A stretch of 64,000 nt of DNA, from positions 1,736,001 through 1,800,000 of the forward strand of contig NZ_AP027364.1 in the NCBI RefSeq assembly GCF_030295975.1, in the 5' to 3' direction. A program made the translations under genes and the position numbers. How positions within the stretch are numbered: position 1 is the first letter of the stretch; every line of letters starts with the position of its first letter. The DNA comes from Thalassotalea atypica (lineage in GTDB: Bacteria; Pseudomonadota; Gammaproteobacteria; Enterobacterales; Alteromonadaceae). The notes under the pieces were generated by a model. The model was not told where the DNA came from and did not search any database. It was given only the letters and a program-made list of their open reading frames with translations. Shown here piece after piece: positions 21,406 through 30,945 of this stretch.

Positions 21406-22098
21406 TTAATGTGTATTCCATCGGTAGCCCATACCATAAACGGTTTCGATACAATCAAATTGCTCATCTACTTTGATGAATTTTTTCCGAATGCGTTTCA
21501 CGTGCGATGTAATGGTTGAATCATCAACGAATATTTTAGAGTCCTGCATTAACTGTGCGCGGTTTTTAACATGACCTGCATGCTTTGCCAAGGCGTGGAT
21601 CATCCAAAATTCTGTTACGGTTAAATCAACGTGCTTTTCATTCCAATGCACAATCATACGTTGGCTATCTATGGTTAGCTTACCTACATTGAGCAACTGT
21701 TCTTGCTCGGCGGGTTGTACTAATGCTTCTTGACGCCTAAAAAGAGCGGCTATTCGTGCAGTTAAATGGGGCAGGCTAATGTCTTTGGTTAAGTAATCAT
21801 CAGCGCCCATACGTAGGCCTGATACTGTGTCAACATCATTATCTCTGGCAGTAAGAAATATAATGGGTAGGGTTTTAGATTGATCTCTGAGCCATTGACA
21901 TAGTTCGAAGCCGCCATCGTAGGCATCACTTAAACCGATATCTAAAATAGCTAAATGAGGCAGCCTTACGCCAAAGGCGTTCATTGCGGTTTCCTTGTTT
22001 TCAAATGTTTGCACCTGATAACCTTGACGACGCAGTACATCAGCATAGTTCTCTCTAATGGCTGCTTCGTCTTCTACAATTGCTATTCTCTTGCTCAT
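21406..22098 (-). CDS. pdsR: OmpR-type response regulator of the dedicated sortase system
   Basis: A 230-residue protein. The receiver domain (1-~120) has acidic residues E9/D10/E11, phospho-acceptor D53 (LAILDIGLSD) and the conserved Lys in LTKD. The winged-helix DNA-binding domain (~135-228) includes VDDSTITSHVKRIRKKF. It is the partner of the kinase encoded directly downstream. It is divergent from pdsO with ~200 bp between, so it may control that promoter. Confidence 0.85.
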   Translation of the reverse strand: MSKRIAIVEDEAAIRENYADVLRRQGYQVQTFENKETAMNAFGVRLPHLAILDIGLSDAYDGGFELCQWLRDQSKTLPIIFLTARDNDVDTVSGLRMGADDYLTKDISLPHLTARIAALFRRQEALVQPAEQEQLLNVGKLTIDSQRMIVHWNEKHVDLTVTEFWMIHALAKHAGHVKNRAQLMQDSKIFVDDSTITSHVKRIRKKFIKVDEQFDCIETVYGMGYRWNTH

Positions 22099-22299
22099 AA
22101 TTAGCTCTTCATACTACTCATGCCAACGAGTATATCTATTTTGTTTCAAATACGAAGTGATTAAATGAAATTGCCATATTTATGCCACATTTGAACTTCA
22201 CATTGCCATTTTCTTGTCCAAAAAGCGCCTAAATTATTGTGTTTAATAGGCTTATCGAAAAGATAACAAATTAATTTAATCGCCTTGAGGGAATACAAC

Positions 22300-23064
22300 A
22301 TGAAAAAACAACTTATCGCCACAGCTATCATCGCCACACTAGCCACGTCACCATTATCTGTCTACGCAAATTCATCACAAGCTGATGACAAAATGGACCC
22401 AGTTACTAAAGAAGAAATTGGTTTTGGAACCGGTGCCTTAGTCGGTGCCATCTTTGGGGGGCCAGCGGGCGCCTTTATTACTGGTATTGCAGGTAACTTA
22501 ATTGCTAAGACCATGAATTCAGAAGATGAAATTAACCAATTACAAGCTAACCAAGAATTAAGCGAAATGGAGTTTGAGCAACAAGTCGCCGCGCTTCGTC
22601 TTCAATTAGAAAACGCAGAGCAAAACCACCAACGGGAGTTAATTGCATTAGAGCAAAAACAAGAAAACTCAAATCAATATGCGTTGTCACAATTACAGGC
22701 TGAAAATTTATTAATGAGCCTGCAGTTTAAGACGGGCTCAGCCCAAGTACCTAAATACTACCAACCACAACTTGTCGCATTGGCGGAACTACTGAAGCAA
22801 TCACCTGAAATCACCGTTGACCTATCTGGCTATACCGACTTGTTAGGAGATAGTGATACTAATTTAGCATTGTCGTCTAAACGGGCTGATTCGGTCAAAA
22901 CTAAATTGGCTGAACTAGGTATAGACGGCCAACGAATTAACACTTTTGCTTTTGGTGACAGTGCTCCCGTTGTTGCTAATGCGCAACAAGAATCAAGCTT
23001 TTACGACCGTCGCGTAATGATAAAGCTTCACCAGCAACCTTCCCAAGTTGCTAAAAACTACTAG
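22300..23064 (+). CDS. pdsO: Sortase-system-associated OmpA-like protein
   Basis: A 255-residue exported protein. A signal peptide (MKKQLIATAIIATLATSPLSVYA) is followed by a glycine-zipper stretch (GALVGAIFGGPAGAFITGI), a coiled coil (~75-130) and an OmpA-like peptidoglycan-binding domain (SLQFKTGSAQVP through FYDRRVMIKL). This order is that of PdsO. ATG 22300 follows TTGAGGGA. It is divergent from pdsR. Identity depends on the combined context and domain order, not on a database search. Confidence 0.82.
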   Translation: MKKQLIATAIIATLATSPLSVYANSSQADDKMDPVTKEEIGFGTGALVGAIFGGPAGAFITGIAGNLIAKTMNSEDEINQLQANQELSEMEFEQQVAALRLQLENAEQNHQRELIALEQKQENSNQYALSQLQAENLLMSLQFKTGSAQVPKYYQPQLVALAELLKQSPEITVDLSGYTDLLGDSDTNLALSSKRADSVKTKLAELGIDGQRINTFAFGDSAPVVANAQQESSFYDRRVMIKLHQQPSQVAKNY

Positions 23065-23106
23065 GCTAAAACGTTAACTCAAAGCCTAGCACCAACCAAC
23101 GCAACA

Positions 23107-23131
23107 GAGCCCTGCAATAGGGCTCATTTTT
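23107..23131. terminator. Terminator between pdsO and dinG
   Basis: A perfect stem GAGCCCT/AGGGCTC with a five-base loop is followed by a T-run, between two convergent genes. Confidence 0.82.
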
Positions 23132-23145
23132 GTCTTGATTCTTAA

Positions 23146-25221
23146 CTAGTACTCTACTTTTCGCTTAAACGGCGGTAACGAATTGAGTAAATCTTGCCCG
23201 TAACGTTTACTGACCAAACGCCTGTCTAATATTGAAATGGTACCTGTGTCTTTTTCATTACGCAGTAAACGCCCACAGGCTTGAATTAATTTTTTTGATG
23301 TCTCTGGCACTGCAATTTGCATAAACGGGTTGCCACCTTTATTGGTGATGTGCTCTGCGTGTGCTTCTTCAACAGGGGAGGTAGGAACAGAAAATGGCAA
23401 TTTAGCGATCACCAAATTAGTTAAGTATTTACCGGGCAAATCTAATCCTTCTGAAAAACTTTGAGTGCCAAAAACGATGCTGGTTGCGTTTTTATCACAC
23501 AGAACTTTGTGGCGCTTTATAATTGATTGTCGTGACTGTTCGCCTTGCACTAATATTTTGTGGCCTTTCTTACGCAGTGCTTCTGCGGTGCGTTCCATTT
23601 GCCAATAGGATGAGAACAACACCAATGAGGCTTCGTTTTCGGGCATCAGCGCAGGCAGTTTTTCAATCACTTCTTCAGGGAATTTATCACTGCTAGGTTC
23701 ACACTTCATGGTCGGGATCACCAAGGTAGCATTGCTTTGATAATCAAACGGCGAGGCGACAAATTGATATTGGCTACCGTCATTTTTCGACAAGCCGGCT
23801 TGAATTCTAAAGTGATCAAATGAATTTAACGCCCGAACGGTAGCAGAGCACAATACTGCGCCTTCGCATTTAGACCATAAGCCGTCTTCTAAGGTAAAGC
23901 CGACTTCTAATGGGGAAGCGCTTAGCACATAATCTTGTTTTTTACCTTCCGTTTTTTCAATCCAACGCGCTAGCGGTGCACCTTTTTCTGAGTCGGTGTG
24001 GGCATACATTTGCCACAATGCTTGCAAATTTTCCAAGCGATTAATCATAAAACCGGACTCGCCTAATAGCGGCTCGGCTAAATAAAGTTGTACCTCATTT
24101 TCTTTCACGGCGTCCATCAGCAAATTGTATAGCTTTATCGTTTGGCTGATTAGCTTTTTACTGATATCACTAATATCTGCTGCCCAATGCTTTAGCGTGC
24201 TGGGTATTAACCCGTTTTCAAAACGATACAAGGCTTCCTTGTCAAAATACACTGCGGCGTTTGTCTCAATAAAGCCTTTGACCTTAGTGAGCTCAACGAT
24301 TAAGTCTTGAGCATCATCAGCAATTTTCAATGACGGTGAAATGGCACTTTGCGATTTGATCAAGCGCGCCATTTTATCTGAGGTTTCTTGTAACTTAGCT
24401 GCCCAATCAAGCGCGCCTTTCACGGTTACGCTGGCGCTGGCGTGATCGCGCGCCACTTTGGGTAAGTGGTGCGCCTCGTCAATGACGAAGAAACACTCTT
24501 CAGGATCGGGCAGTATTTTACCACCACCTAAGCTTAGATCAGCCAGTAATAAACTGTGGTTGATGACCAGAACGTCTGATAGTTCAGTGGTTTCTCGCGC
24601 TTTATGAAAAGGGCAGTGAGTATGCTCACTTAAATGCTTTAAACAGCTGTGTTTGTCTGACTGAATTTGATGCCATAACTGTGGAGCGATTGGCTCTTTC
24701 CATGAATCTATGTCACCTTGCCAGCTGTTATCTTTTAGCGCCTTGTGCATGGCTTTTAAGTTGTTTAAATCACTAAGCGACGGTCTTTCAGCGAAGGTGA
24801 ATCCGACTTGCGGATTATCGTCATCACTGACCGCTTGTGAAAGCTTTTGCGCACAAACATAGCGTTGTCTGCCTTTAACCAACGTAAAACTAAAATCCAC
24901 GCCGCCAAACTTCTTTAAAAAGGGGAGATCTTTATCAACTAGCTGTTCTTGCAGTGCGACGGTAGCCGTGGCAATACAAACTTTTTTCTTACGCGCTTTG
25001 GCTAGAGGAATACTGCCCAACGCATAGGCCAGAGACTTACCTGTACCTGTTCCAGCCTCTATTGTGATGATTTTTCGTGACTTGTCGTATTCACCAGCTA
25101 AGGTTTTAGCGATCTCGGCAATAAGAAAGGTTTGTTGTTTTCGAGGAGTAAAGTTTTCTAATTCTTGGCCAATATTTTTATACGCTTGTCTAATGGTATC
25201 TTTAATGTTGTCACTTAGCAT
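23146..25221 (-). CDS. dinG: ATP-dependent DNA helicase DinG
   Basis: A 691-residue XPD-like superfamily 2 helicase. Walker A is IEAGTGTGKSLAYALG (~53-68). Four iron-sulfur-cluster cysteines occur around RQRYVCAQ and CLKHLSEHTHCPFH. The DEAH box is FVIDEAHHLP and the C-terminal ACGRLLRNEKDTG is motif VI. DinG unwinds DNA and R-loops at stalled forks and is an SOS gene in E. coli. It is divergent from polB across a LexA-type box. Confidence 0.94.
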   Translation of the reverse strand: MLSDNIKDTIRQAYKNIGQELENFTPRKQQTFLIAEIAKTLAGEYDKSRKIITIEAGTGTGKSLAYALGSIPLAKARKKKVCIATATVALQEQLVDKDLPFLKKFGGVDFSFTLVKGRQRYVCAQKLSQAVSDDDNPQVGFTFAERPSLSDLNNLKAMHKALKDNSWQGDIDSWKEPIAPQLWHQIQSDKHSCLKHLSEHTHCPFHKARETTELSDVLVINHSLLLADLSLGGGKILPDPEECFFVIDEAHHLPKVARDHASASVTVKGALDWAAKLQETSDKMARLIKSQSAISPSLKIADDAQDLIVELTKVKGFIETNAAVYFDKEALYRFENGLIPSTLKHWAADISDISKKLISQTIKLYNLLMDAVKENEVQLYLAEPLLGESGFMINRLENLQALWQMYAHTDSEKGAPLARWIEKTEGKKQDYVLSASPLEVGFTLEDGLWSKCEGAVLCSATVRALNSFDHFRIQAGLSKNDGSQYQFVASPFDYQSNATLVIPTMKCEPSSDKFPEEVIEKLPALMPENEASLVLFSSYWQMERTAEALRKKGHKILVQGEQSRQSIIKRHKVLCDKNATSIVFGTQSFSEGLDLPGKYLTNLVIAKLPFSVPTSPVEEAHAEHITNKGGNPFMQIAVPETSKKLIQACGRLLRNEKDTGTISILDRRLVSKRYGQDLLNSLPPFKRKVEY

Positions 25222-25313
25222 AAAGCGCTGGCTTTCCTTTACTGTGTCTTTTGAAGAAATGAAGTGATTTTAATACGCTTATATTTCAAAGTCGTCGAGA
25301 ATCAATTACACTG

Positions 25314-25329
25314 CTGTATATATTACCAG
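25314..25329. promoter_or_regulatory. LexA (SOS) box between dinG and polB
   Basis: CTGTATATATTACCAG has the CTG-N10-CAG frame with an AT-alternating centre, close to the gammaproteobacterial LexA consensus. It sits in the 172-bp region shared by the divergent dinG and polB, both SOS genes in E. coli. Confidence 0.7.
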
Positions 25330-25393
25330 TTTTCCAAGTGAAGTTGCGACTTCTTTATGTTGTTTTTTCAAAATAGTAATCGCTAAAACTCAG

Positions 25394-27817
25394 ATGCCAA
25401 CATCGATCAGCAATAATGAACAACAAGGTTTTGTCCTAACAAGACGTGCCATGGATACGCGCCAAGGGTTAGAGTTAACCTATTGGCTGAAAACTCAAGC
25501 GGGACCCACTCAAGTCAAAGTAATTGGCGAGAAAGCGATATTCTTTGTTGAAACACAACATGCACAGCAAAGCGTTAATTTACTTAATGAAAACCAAATC
25601 AGACTGAGTAAAAAAAATGATTTACCCCTTAAAACCTTTAATCAACAACCGGTTACTGCCTTTTATTTTGACTTGTTAAAGGATTTTTATTTTGCCCGTG
25701 AAATCTTAAAGCAGCATTCAATTAAGTGTTACGAGGACGATATTCGCCCCGAAGAACGTTACATGATGGAGCGTTTTATTACCTCGTCATTGTCTTTTAC
25801 ACCCAGTGACCAACTGTCTTTTAGCCACCCCCAATCAAACCAAACTCAATCGCGCCACAGTAAACAATACCCTAGCTATAAACGGGTACGGTGCAAAACG
25901 GACGAGTATGATCCTAGCTTAACTATGATTTCCATTGATATTGAGTGTTCGCCGCAAGGCGAGCTTTATTCAATTGGCGCATATAGTGACGATTGCCAAC
26001 TTGTACTGATGATTGGCGAGCCTGAGCCTGACTCTGAGTCTTACATTCAATGGGTTGATGACGAAATTGAGTTACTGAAAGGTTTTATTGTTTGGCTTAA
26101 TGAATACGATCCCGACATTATAATCGGCTGGAACGTAATTAATTTTGATTTTAATTTACTACAGAAGCGTTGTGAGCTACATCAAATCCCGTTTCGAATT
26201 GGCCGTGATGGCTCTACACCGCATTGGCGACAACTTAAAACCAGCGATCAAAAATTCATAGAAATTGCTGGGCGCGTTATTCTTGATGGCATTGATGTGC
26301 TGAAAACTGCGACTTATAGTTTTAGCAGCTTTTCACTGGAAAATGTTTCTAATGAGTTGCTTGGTAAAAGTAAAAAAGTTACTGATGTAGACAACCGTCT
26401 TGCTGAAATTATTGATAACTTTAACTATAACAAACAAGCGTTAGCTGCCTACAATTTAGAAGACTGCGTTCTGGTTTGGCAAATTTTTGAAAAAACACAT
26501 TTACTCTCTTTTTCTAAATTGCGTGCTTCATTAACCGGGTTATCACTTGATAGAGTCGGTGGTTCGGTTGCAGCGTTCACTAATTTATATTTACCTAAAT
26601 TGCATCGTGCAGGTTACATAGCGCCTAATTTAGGGGATGGGAAGTCTGATTTAGTCTCGCCCGGCGGTCATGTGATGGACTCCATTCCTGGGCTATACAA
26701 CAATGTATTAGTACTGGATTTTAAAAGCCTATACCCATCAATTATTCGTACCTTTCAAATCGATCCGATGGGACTTATTGAAGGGCTTAAATCACCTGAC
26801 AATGCCATTGTGGGTTATGACGGGGCATTGTTTTCTCGAGACAAAAACTTTCTGCCGGACATTATTACTGAGTTGTGGCAAGAGCGTGACAAAGCCAAAG
26901 CAGATCAAGATGCGGCGCTCTCGCAAGCAATAAAAATTATCATGAACTCGTTTTACGGGGTGTTGGGGTCGACCGGTTGTCGCTTCTTCGACCCAAGGCT
27001 CTCTGGCTCAATTACCAAACGAAGCCATAGCATCTTAAAAACCACCAAAGAGTGGATTGAGGATTTGGGGCATCAGGTGATTTACGGTGACACCGACTCC
27101 ATTTTTGTCTTTGTAGGGAATGAGCAAAGCCCTGCGTCGTGCCAGCTTTTAGGCAAAGATTTAGCCTCGTACATCAACGACAAATGGTCTGCCATTATTG
27201 AGAATGAACATCAGGTGGTAAGCCAGCTTGAAATAGAATTTGAAACACATTTCAGTAAGTTCTTTATGCCGACCATTCGCGGGCAGGGGGCTGCTAAAGA
27301 GCTAAATAATATAGGCACTAAGAAACGCTATGCAGGCATGGTAGACGGCAAACTTAAATTTAAAGGGCTAGAGACTGTCAGAAGTGACTGGACGGATATC
27401 AGCAAAGTATTCCAACAGGAGCTTTACAGAAGAGTATTCGAAGATATTCCCGTCAAACAATACATTCAGGTATTGGTAGACGATATTAGGGCTGGTAAGC
27501 ATGATAAGGCTCTTGTTTATCGTAAAAAGTTGCGGCGTAAGTTAGAAGACTATGCCAATACGCCACCCCATATAAAAGCGGCCAAATTAGGGAATGAAGT
27601 AGCGCAAGAAAAAGGGCAAAAAATCAAATACAAAAGAGGAAGTAAAATAGAGTATGTAATTTCGGTAACCGGTGTTGTCCCTGTCGACCTTATCAGCTCA
27701 TCGCTTGATTATGATTACTATATCGAGAAACAAATAAAGCCCATCGCTGATGATATTCTGCCGTTTATCAATGAAGATTTTGATGATATTACCAGCCAAC
27801 AACTTGGCTTGTTTTAG
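25394..27817 (+). CDS. polB: DNA polymerase II
   Basis: An 807-residue family-B polymerase with proofreading. The exonuclease motif I is SIDIECSP (~175), motif II NVINFDFNLL, and polymerase motif A is DFKSLYPSIIRTFQ. Motif B is KIIMNSFYGVLGS and motif C YGDTDSIFVF, with its first Asp near residue 566. It restarts replication and bypasses some lesions during the SOS response. Length is near the E. coli enzyme (783). The ATG at 25394 lacks an obvious ribosome site, but the family N-terminus (GFVLTRRAMDTRQGLEL) supports it. Confidence 0.95.
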   Translation: MPTSISNNEQQGFVLTRRAMDTRQGLELTYWLKTQAGPTQVKVIGEKAIFFVETQHAQQSVNLLNENQIRLSKKNDLPLKTFNQQPVTAFYFDLLKDFYFAREILKQHSIKCYEDDIRPEERYMMERFITSSLSFTPSDQLSFSHPQSNQTQSRHSKQYPSYKRVRCKTDEYDPSLTMISIDIECSPQGELYSIGAYSDDCQLVLMIGEPEPDSESYIQWVDDEIELLKGFIVWLNEYDPDIIIGWNVINFDFNLLQKRCELHQIPFRIGRDGSTPHWRQLKTSDQKFIEIAGRVILDGIDVLKTATYSFSSFSLENVSNELLGKSKKVTDVDNRLAEIIDNFNYNKQALAAYNLEDCVLVWQIFEKTHLLSFSKLRASLTGLSLDRVGGSVAAFTNLYLPKLHRAGYIAPNLGDGKSDLVSPGGHVMDSIPGLYNNVLVLDFKSLYPSIIRTFQIDPMGLIEGLKSPDNAIVGYDGALFSRDKNFLPDIITELWQERDKAKADQDAALSQAIKIIMNSFYGVLGSTGCRFFDPRLSGSITKRSHSILKTTKEWIEDLGHQVIYGDTDSIFVFVGNEQSPASCQLLGKDLASYINDKWSAIIENEHQVVSQLEIEFETHFSKFFMPTIRGQGAAKELNNIGTKKRYAGMVDGKLKFKGLETVRSDWTDISKVFQQELYRRVFEDIPVKQYIQVLVDDIRAGKHDKALVYRKKLRRKLEDYANTPPHIKAAKLGNEVAQEKGQKIKYKRGSKIEYVISVTGVVPVDLISSSLDYDYYIEKQIKPIADDILPFINEDFDDITSQQLGLF

Positions 27818-27829
27818 GTAAAATAATAC

Positions 27830-27847
27830 AAGCGCACCGCGCTTTTT
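27830..27847 (+). terminator. Short terminator after polB
   Basis: Stem AAGCGC/GCGCTT with a three-base loop, running into five T. Confidence 0.6.
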
Positions 27848-28000
27848 AGGCTCTACTAACAGTTTGACCTATATTCATTTTTTATTCTTTATAACAATTC
27901 ACTACTTGTAGCCTAATCACATAACCTGTATAAATAAATTATAGATGGCTAGATAGCTAAATTAGTTTTGAACGACGTTTCAAAGGCAAGTGATTTTAAA

Positions 28001-29173
28001 ATGAAAAAACAAACGCAAATTATCAATGCAGGGCGCGGCAAAAAGTGGGCAAGTAATGTGGTCAATCCACCGGTAACGCGCGCGTCAACGGTCGTATTTA
28101 ATTCTGTTGAAGAGATGAAACACGCGACTAAGAACAAAACCAATCAAGTCATGTTCTATGGTCGTCGTGGCACCAGTACTTCATTTGCGTTTAGCGAAGC
28201 GATGACGTCGTTAGAAGGAGGCGCAGGCTGTGCGCTTTACCCATCAGGTACTGCTGCGATAACCAATGCAGTATTGTCGTTTGTTGAATCAGGCGATCAT
28301 ATTTTAATGGTTGATACGGCTTACGAGCCAACGCGTGATTTTTGCAATAAAATGCTGAAAAAATTAGGTGTTGAAACCACTTACTATGATCCACTTATTG
28401 GCGCAGGAATTGAAGCGTTAATTCAAGATAATACGCGTATCGTGTTTTTAGAGTCACCGGGCTCTATCACCATGGAAGTGCAAGATATTCCAAGTATTGC
28501 AAAGGTAGCGCACCAGCATGATTGTATCGTCATGCTCGATAACACATGGGCGTCGCCGATCAACTGCCAACCGTTTGAACTAGGCGTTGATGTGTCAATT
28601 CAAGCGGCAACTAAGTATGTGGTTGGCCACTCAGACGTGATGCTCGGCACGGCAACTGCCACAGAAAAATACTGGCCAACTCTACGTGAAAACAGTTACA
28701 TCATGGGGCAGTGTACTTCACCGGATGATTTGTATTTAGCGGCACGTGGTTTACGTACGTTAGGCGTTCGTATGGCTCAGCATGAGAAAAATGCCATTAA
28801 AGTTGCTACATGGCTACAAGGGCGTGATGAAGTAGAAACATTATTGCACCCTGCATTCGAATCGTGTCCAGGTCATGCGTTTTTTAAACGTGACTTTACT
28901 GGTTCAAACGGCCTGTTCTCGTTTGTATTAAAAGCAAGTAATAATGATGCTATTACTTCATTACTCGACGGTATGGAACATTTTAAAATGGGCTATTCTT
29001 GGGGCGGCTTTGAGAGTTTAATTCTTGCTGTACAAAACGTAAATGCATTGCGGAGCGCGACCACATGGCCATACAAAGCAGCACTAATTCGTTTGCACAT
29101 TGGCCTAGAAGACGTGGATGATTTGATTGCGGACTTAGAACGTGGTTTTGAGCGGTTAAACGCTTTACTTTAA
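28001..29173 (+). CDS. metC: Cystathionine beta-lyase
   Basis: About 390 residues, a fold-type-I PLP enzyme of the Cys/Met-metabolism family that splits cystathionine to homocysteine, pyruvate and ammonia. Visible motifs are YGRRGTSTSFAF, the SPGSITMEVQDI strand, the PLP Asp in VMLDNTWASP, and the PLP Lys in IQAATKYVVGHSDVMLG. I choose ATG 28001 (MKKQTQII); a TTG at 27968 would add 11 residues. SPGS..EVQD favours MetC over cystathionine gamma-synthase. Confidence 0.92.
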   Translation: MKKQTQIINAGRGKKWASNVVNPPVTRASTVVFNSVEEMKHATKNKTNQVMFYGRRGTSTSFAFSEAMTSLEGGAGCALYPSGTAAITNAVLSFVESGDHILMVDTAYEPTRDFCNKMLKKLGVETTYYDPLIGAGIEALIQDNTRIVFLESPGSITMEVQDIPSIAKVAHQHDCIVMLDNTWASPINCQPFELGVDVSIQAATKYVVGHSDVMLGTATATEKYWPTLRENSYIMGQCTSPDDLYLAARGLRTLGVRMAQHEKNAIKVATWLQGRDEVETLLHPAFESCPGHAFFKRDFTGSNGLFSFVLKASNNDAITSLLDGMEHFKMGYSWGGFESLILAVQNVNALRSATTWPYKAALIRLHIGLEDVDDLIADLERGFERLNALL

Positions 29174-29204
29174 CCACCCCATTTATGATTTGTGAATTAA
29201 AAAA

Positions 29205-29225
29205 GCCCTCTGTCGAGGGCTTTTT
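29205..29225. terminator. Bidirectional terminator between metC and cupin gene
   Basis: Stem GCCCTC/GAGGGC with loop tgtc, A-run before and five T after. Confidence 0.85.
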
Positions 29226-29247
29226 GTGTAAATTTATTTAAACTTAA

Positions 29248-29613
29248 TCAAATCCAAGCTTGTTTATCTGATGAGACAGTGAGTTCACTGTTGGTGTCAC
29301 CTGTATGTGCCGTTGATGAAGGTTCAACCATCATAAAGTGAGTATCCGGTGTGGCTTTAGGGCAATGCTCAACCCCTTTAGGTACAACGTACATTTCACC
29401 AGCATTAAGTACGATATCTTCACTTCTTAACTGCAAAGTTAGCTGCCCTTTAAATACAATGAAGAGTTCATCTTCATTATCATGTTTGTGCCAAACTAGC
29501 TCACCTTCGCCTTTGGCTATTTTGACTAACTGTCCGTTAGACTCAGCAATCACTTTGGGTGTCCAAAGCTCACTAAATAAATCGAATTTTTCGCTAATGT
29601 TAATTTTCTTCAT
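29248..29613 (-). CDS. Single-domain cupin protein
   Basis: About 121 residues, one cupin barrel. Motif 1 WHKHDNEDELFIVFKG supplies two His and one Glu for a metal; motif 2 is GEMYVVPKGVEHCPKA with the last His. ATG 29613 (MKKINI) has an AGGA site ten bases upstream; the TTG at 29622 is less likely. Small cupins of this type often bind metals as enzymes or sensors; substrate unknown. It is the first of a run of small minus-strand genes from 29,248 to 33,756. Confidence 0.85.
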   Translation of the reverse strand: MKKINISEKFDLFSELWTPKVIAESNGQLVKIAKGEGELVWHKHDNEDELFIVFKGQLTLQLRSEDIVLNAGEMYVVPKGVEHCPKATPDTHFMMVEPSSTAHTGDTNSELTVSSDKQAWI

Positions 29614-29681
29614 CGATGACAATCCTATAGTGACTTTGCTTCGCGGTTAAGACTAATGTTGTTATTAATTAATGTGGTTAG

Positions 29682-29945
29682 CTAGTTTTTGCTTAATGCT
29701 TTTCTGATAAATTTAGATGTTACATAAGCAACCAGTATGCCCATCAGAAAATACAAAGCGATTAAATAGTTTGTGTACTCGGCAGTATAGATTTCGCTAT
29801 TAGCTAAGATACACTTTCCAGTTTGATAATTAAATTGGCCACCATGATCTAAGCAGTTATCCACAATAGTAAATTTGTTGAGGACCAATATGACGATGAT
29901 GCTAACAATCACGCCGATAAATTGAGAAATTGAGTTTTTATTCAT
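29682..29945 (-). CDS. Small two-helix membrane protein, unknown
   Basis: About 87 residues with membrane segments at ~7-24 (QFIGVIVSIIVILVLNKF) and ~60-78 (YLIALYFLMGILVAYVTS), joined by a loop with two cysteines (DNCLDHGG, TGKC) that could form a disulfide outside the cytoplasm. It ends in a basic tail. I do not recognise a family. MNKNSIS at 29945 looks a better start than the ATG four codons before. Confidence 0.6.
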   Translation of the reverse strand: MNKNSISQFIGVIVSIIVILVLNKFTIVDNCLDHGGQFNYQTGKCILANSEIYTAEYTNYLIALYFLMGILVAYVTSKFIRKALSKN

Positions 29946-30073
29946 TTTATCTAACACTCGAATAATAAGGTGATGAAATTAGACATTATTGAATTATATG
30001 TAAAGCATGTAATACAAGGCAGCTAAAGCGTCTGAAATTTGACTGACTATAATGCGAAACAGTTGAGGGGGAA

Positions 30074-30508
30074 TCAAGTAAAATGTTTGTTGAAAAAAAT
30101 GAGATAGTCCGCGGTATCCTTGGCTTGCCTTACGTACTTGAACCGAACATTATTATTAATATAGTCGTTCAGCCCACGACCTGAAGCAGCCAAGATTTTC
30201 ATCACCTCGATATGCTCTGCACCTGCTGACATATAACTGTAAATATAGGGAGTTACTACGTCTTTAAACCAAACAGTTAATGACGTTTCGTCTACTTGAT
30301 AGCCTACGATATTGGAATCGCCATATATATCACTGTACTGGTGCACAACACTGTCCTTGTATATTTTATTAATAGACAAATCAAGGCGCCGCCAATCTAA
30401 CACCTGAATGAATAGCCAGTAACCTAACATAAATAACAATAAAAACAAGTGGTTAATTGTCACGGTTTGGAAGCAGAGCTGTTGCAAAGTGGTAATGGAG
30501 TGTTGCAA
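30074..30508 (-). CDS. Unknown membrane-anchored protein
   Basis: 144 residues; one membrane segment (~18-37, INHLFLLLFMLGYWLFIQVL) followed by a soluble ~100-residue domain with alternating aromatic strands (SLTVWFKDVVTPYIYSYM) and a conserved-looking LNDYINNNVRFKYV. No family recognised. It is 18 bp downstream of the next membrane-protein gene on the same strand, so the two are probably co-transcribed. Confidence 0.6.
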   Translation of the reverse strand: MQHSITTLQQLCFQTVTINHLFLLLFMLGYWLFIQVLDWRRLDLSINKIYKDSVVHQYSDIYGDSNIVGYQVDETSLTVWFKDVVTPYIYSYMSAGAEHIEVMKILAASGRGLNDYINNNVRFKYVRQAKDTADYLIFFNKHFT

Positions 30509-30526
30509 TTTTGGAAGATTAAACGA

Positions 30527-30898
30527 TCATTTTTGTTTTATCGAGAACCCCGTCGCTATCACCAAACAAACCAATGCAATTATATCGGCAATAATGACTC
30601 TATTTATCGCTTCATTAACACTCTCGTTTAAAAGGGTAATACTTAGAAATGAAATAACGCTAATGTAACCCGCCGTTATTGCAAGGGGCTGCAGCTGTTT
30701 TATAAATGCAGCATACAAAATAAATGCGCCTAGTAATCCAAACAATATTGCGCGGTGGCGCATCAAAATAATAAGGTTTGGATCGGCTAGGTTTATATCA
30801 TAAAGCGAACTAAGTTGTTCAGCGCCGAGTACACCAGTTAATGGTATTAAGTGAATAATTGCAACAATCACCAGTAAGGCTGAAATGGACTTTTGCAT
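30527..30898 (-). CDS. Four-helix membrane protein, unknown
   Basis: 123 residues with four hydrophobic segments (~4-24, 46-66, 70-88, 98-118). The pattern LMRHRAILFGLLGAFI after the first loop is distinctive of a small uncharacterised bacterial membrane family. It could be co-transcribed with the downstream 144-residue gene. No function can be assigned. Confidence 0.6.
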   Translation of the reverse strand: MQKSISALLVIVAIIHLIPLTGVLGAEQLSSLYDINLADPNLIILMRHRAILFGLLGAFILYAAFIKQLQPLAITAGYISVISFLSITLLNESVNEAINRVIIADIIALVCLVIATGFSIKQK

Positions 30899-30945
30899 TG
30901 TGGTTCTGCCTTTGAATTTATTGCAGTTTTAATTGTGTTGATGAC

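Noticed and set aside
30527-30898. Enzymatic function for the four-helix protein
   Set aside because: It is almost entirely hydrophobic and shows no nucleotide-binding or catalytic motif.
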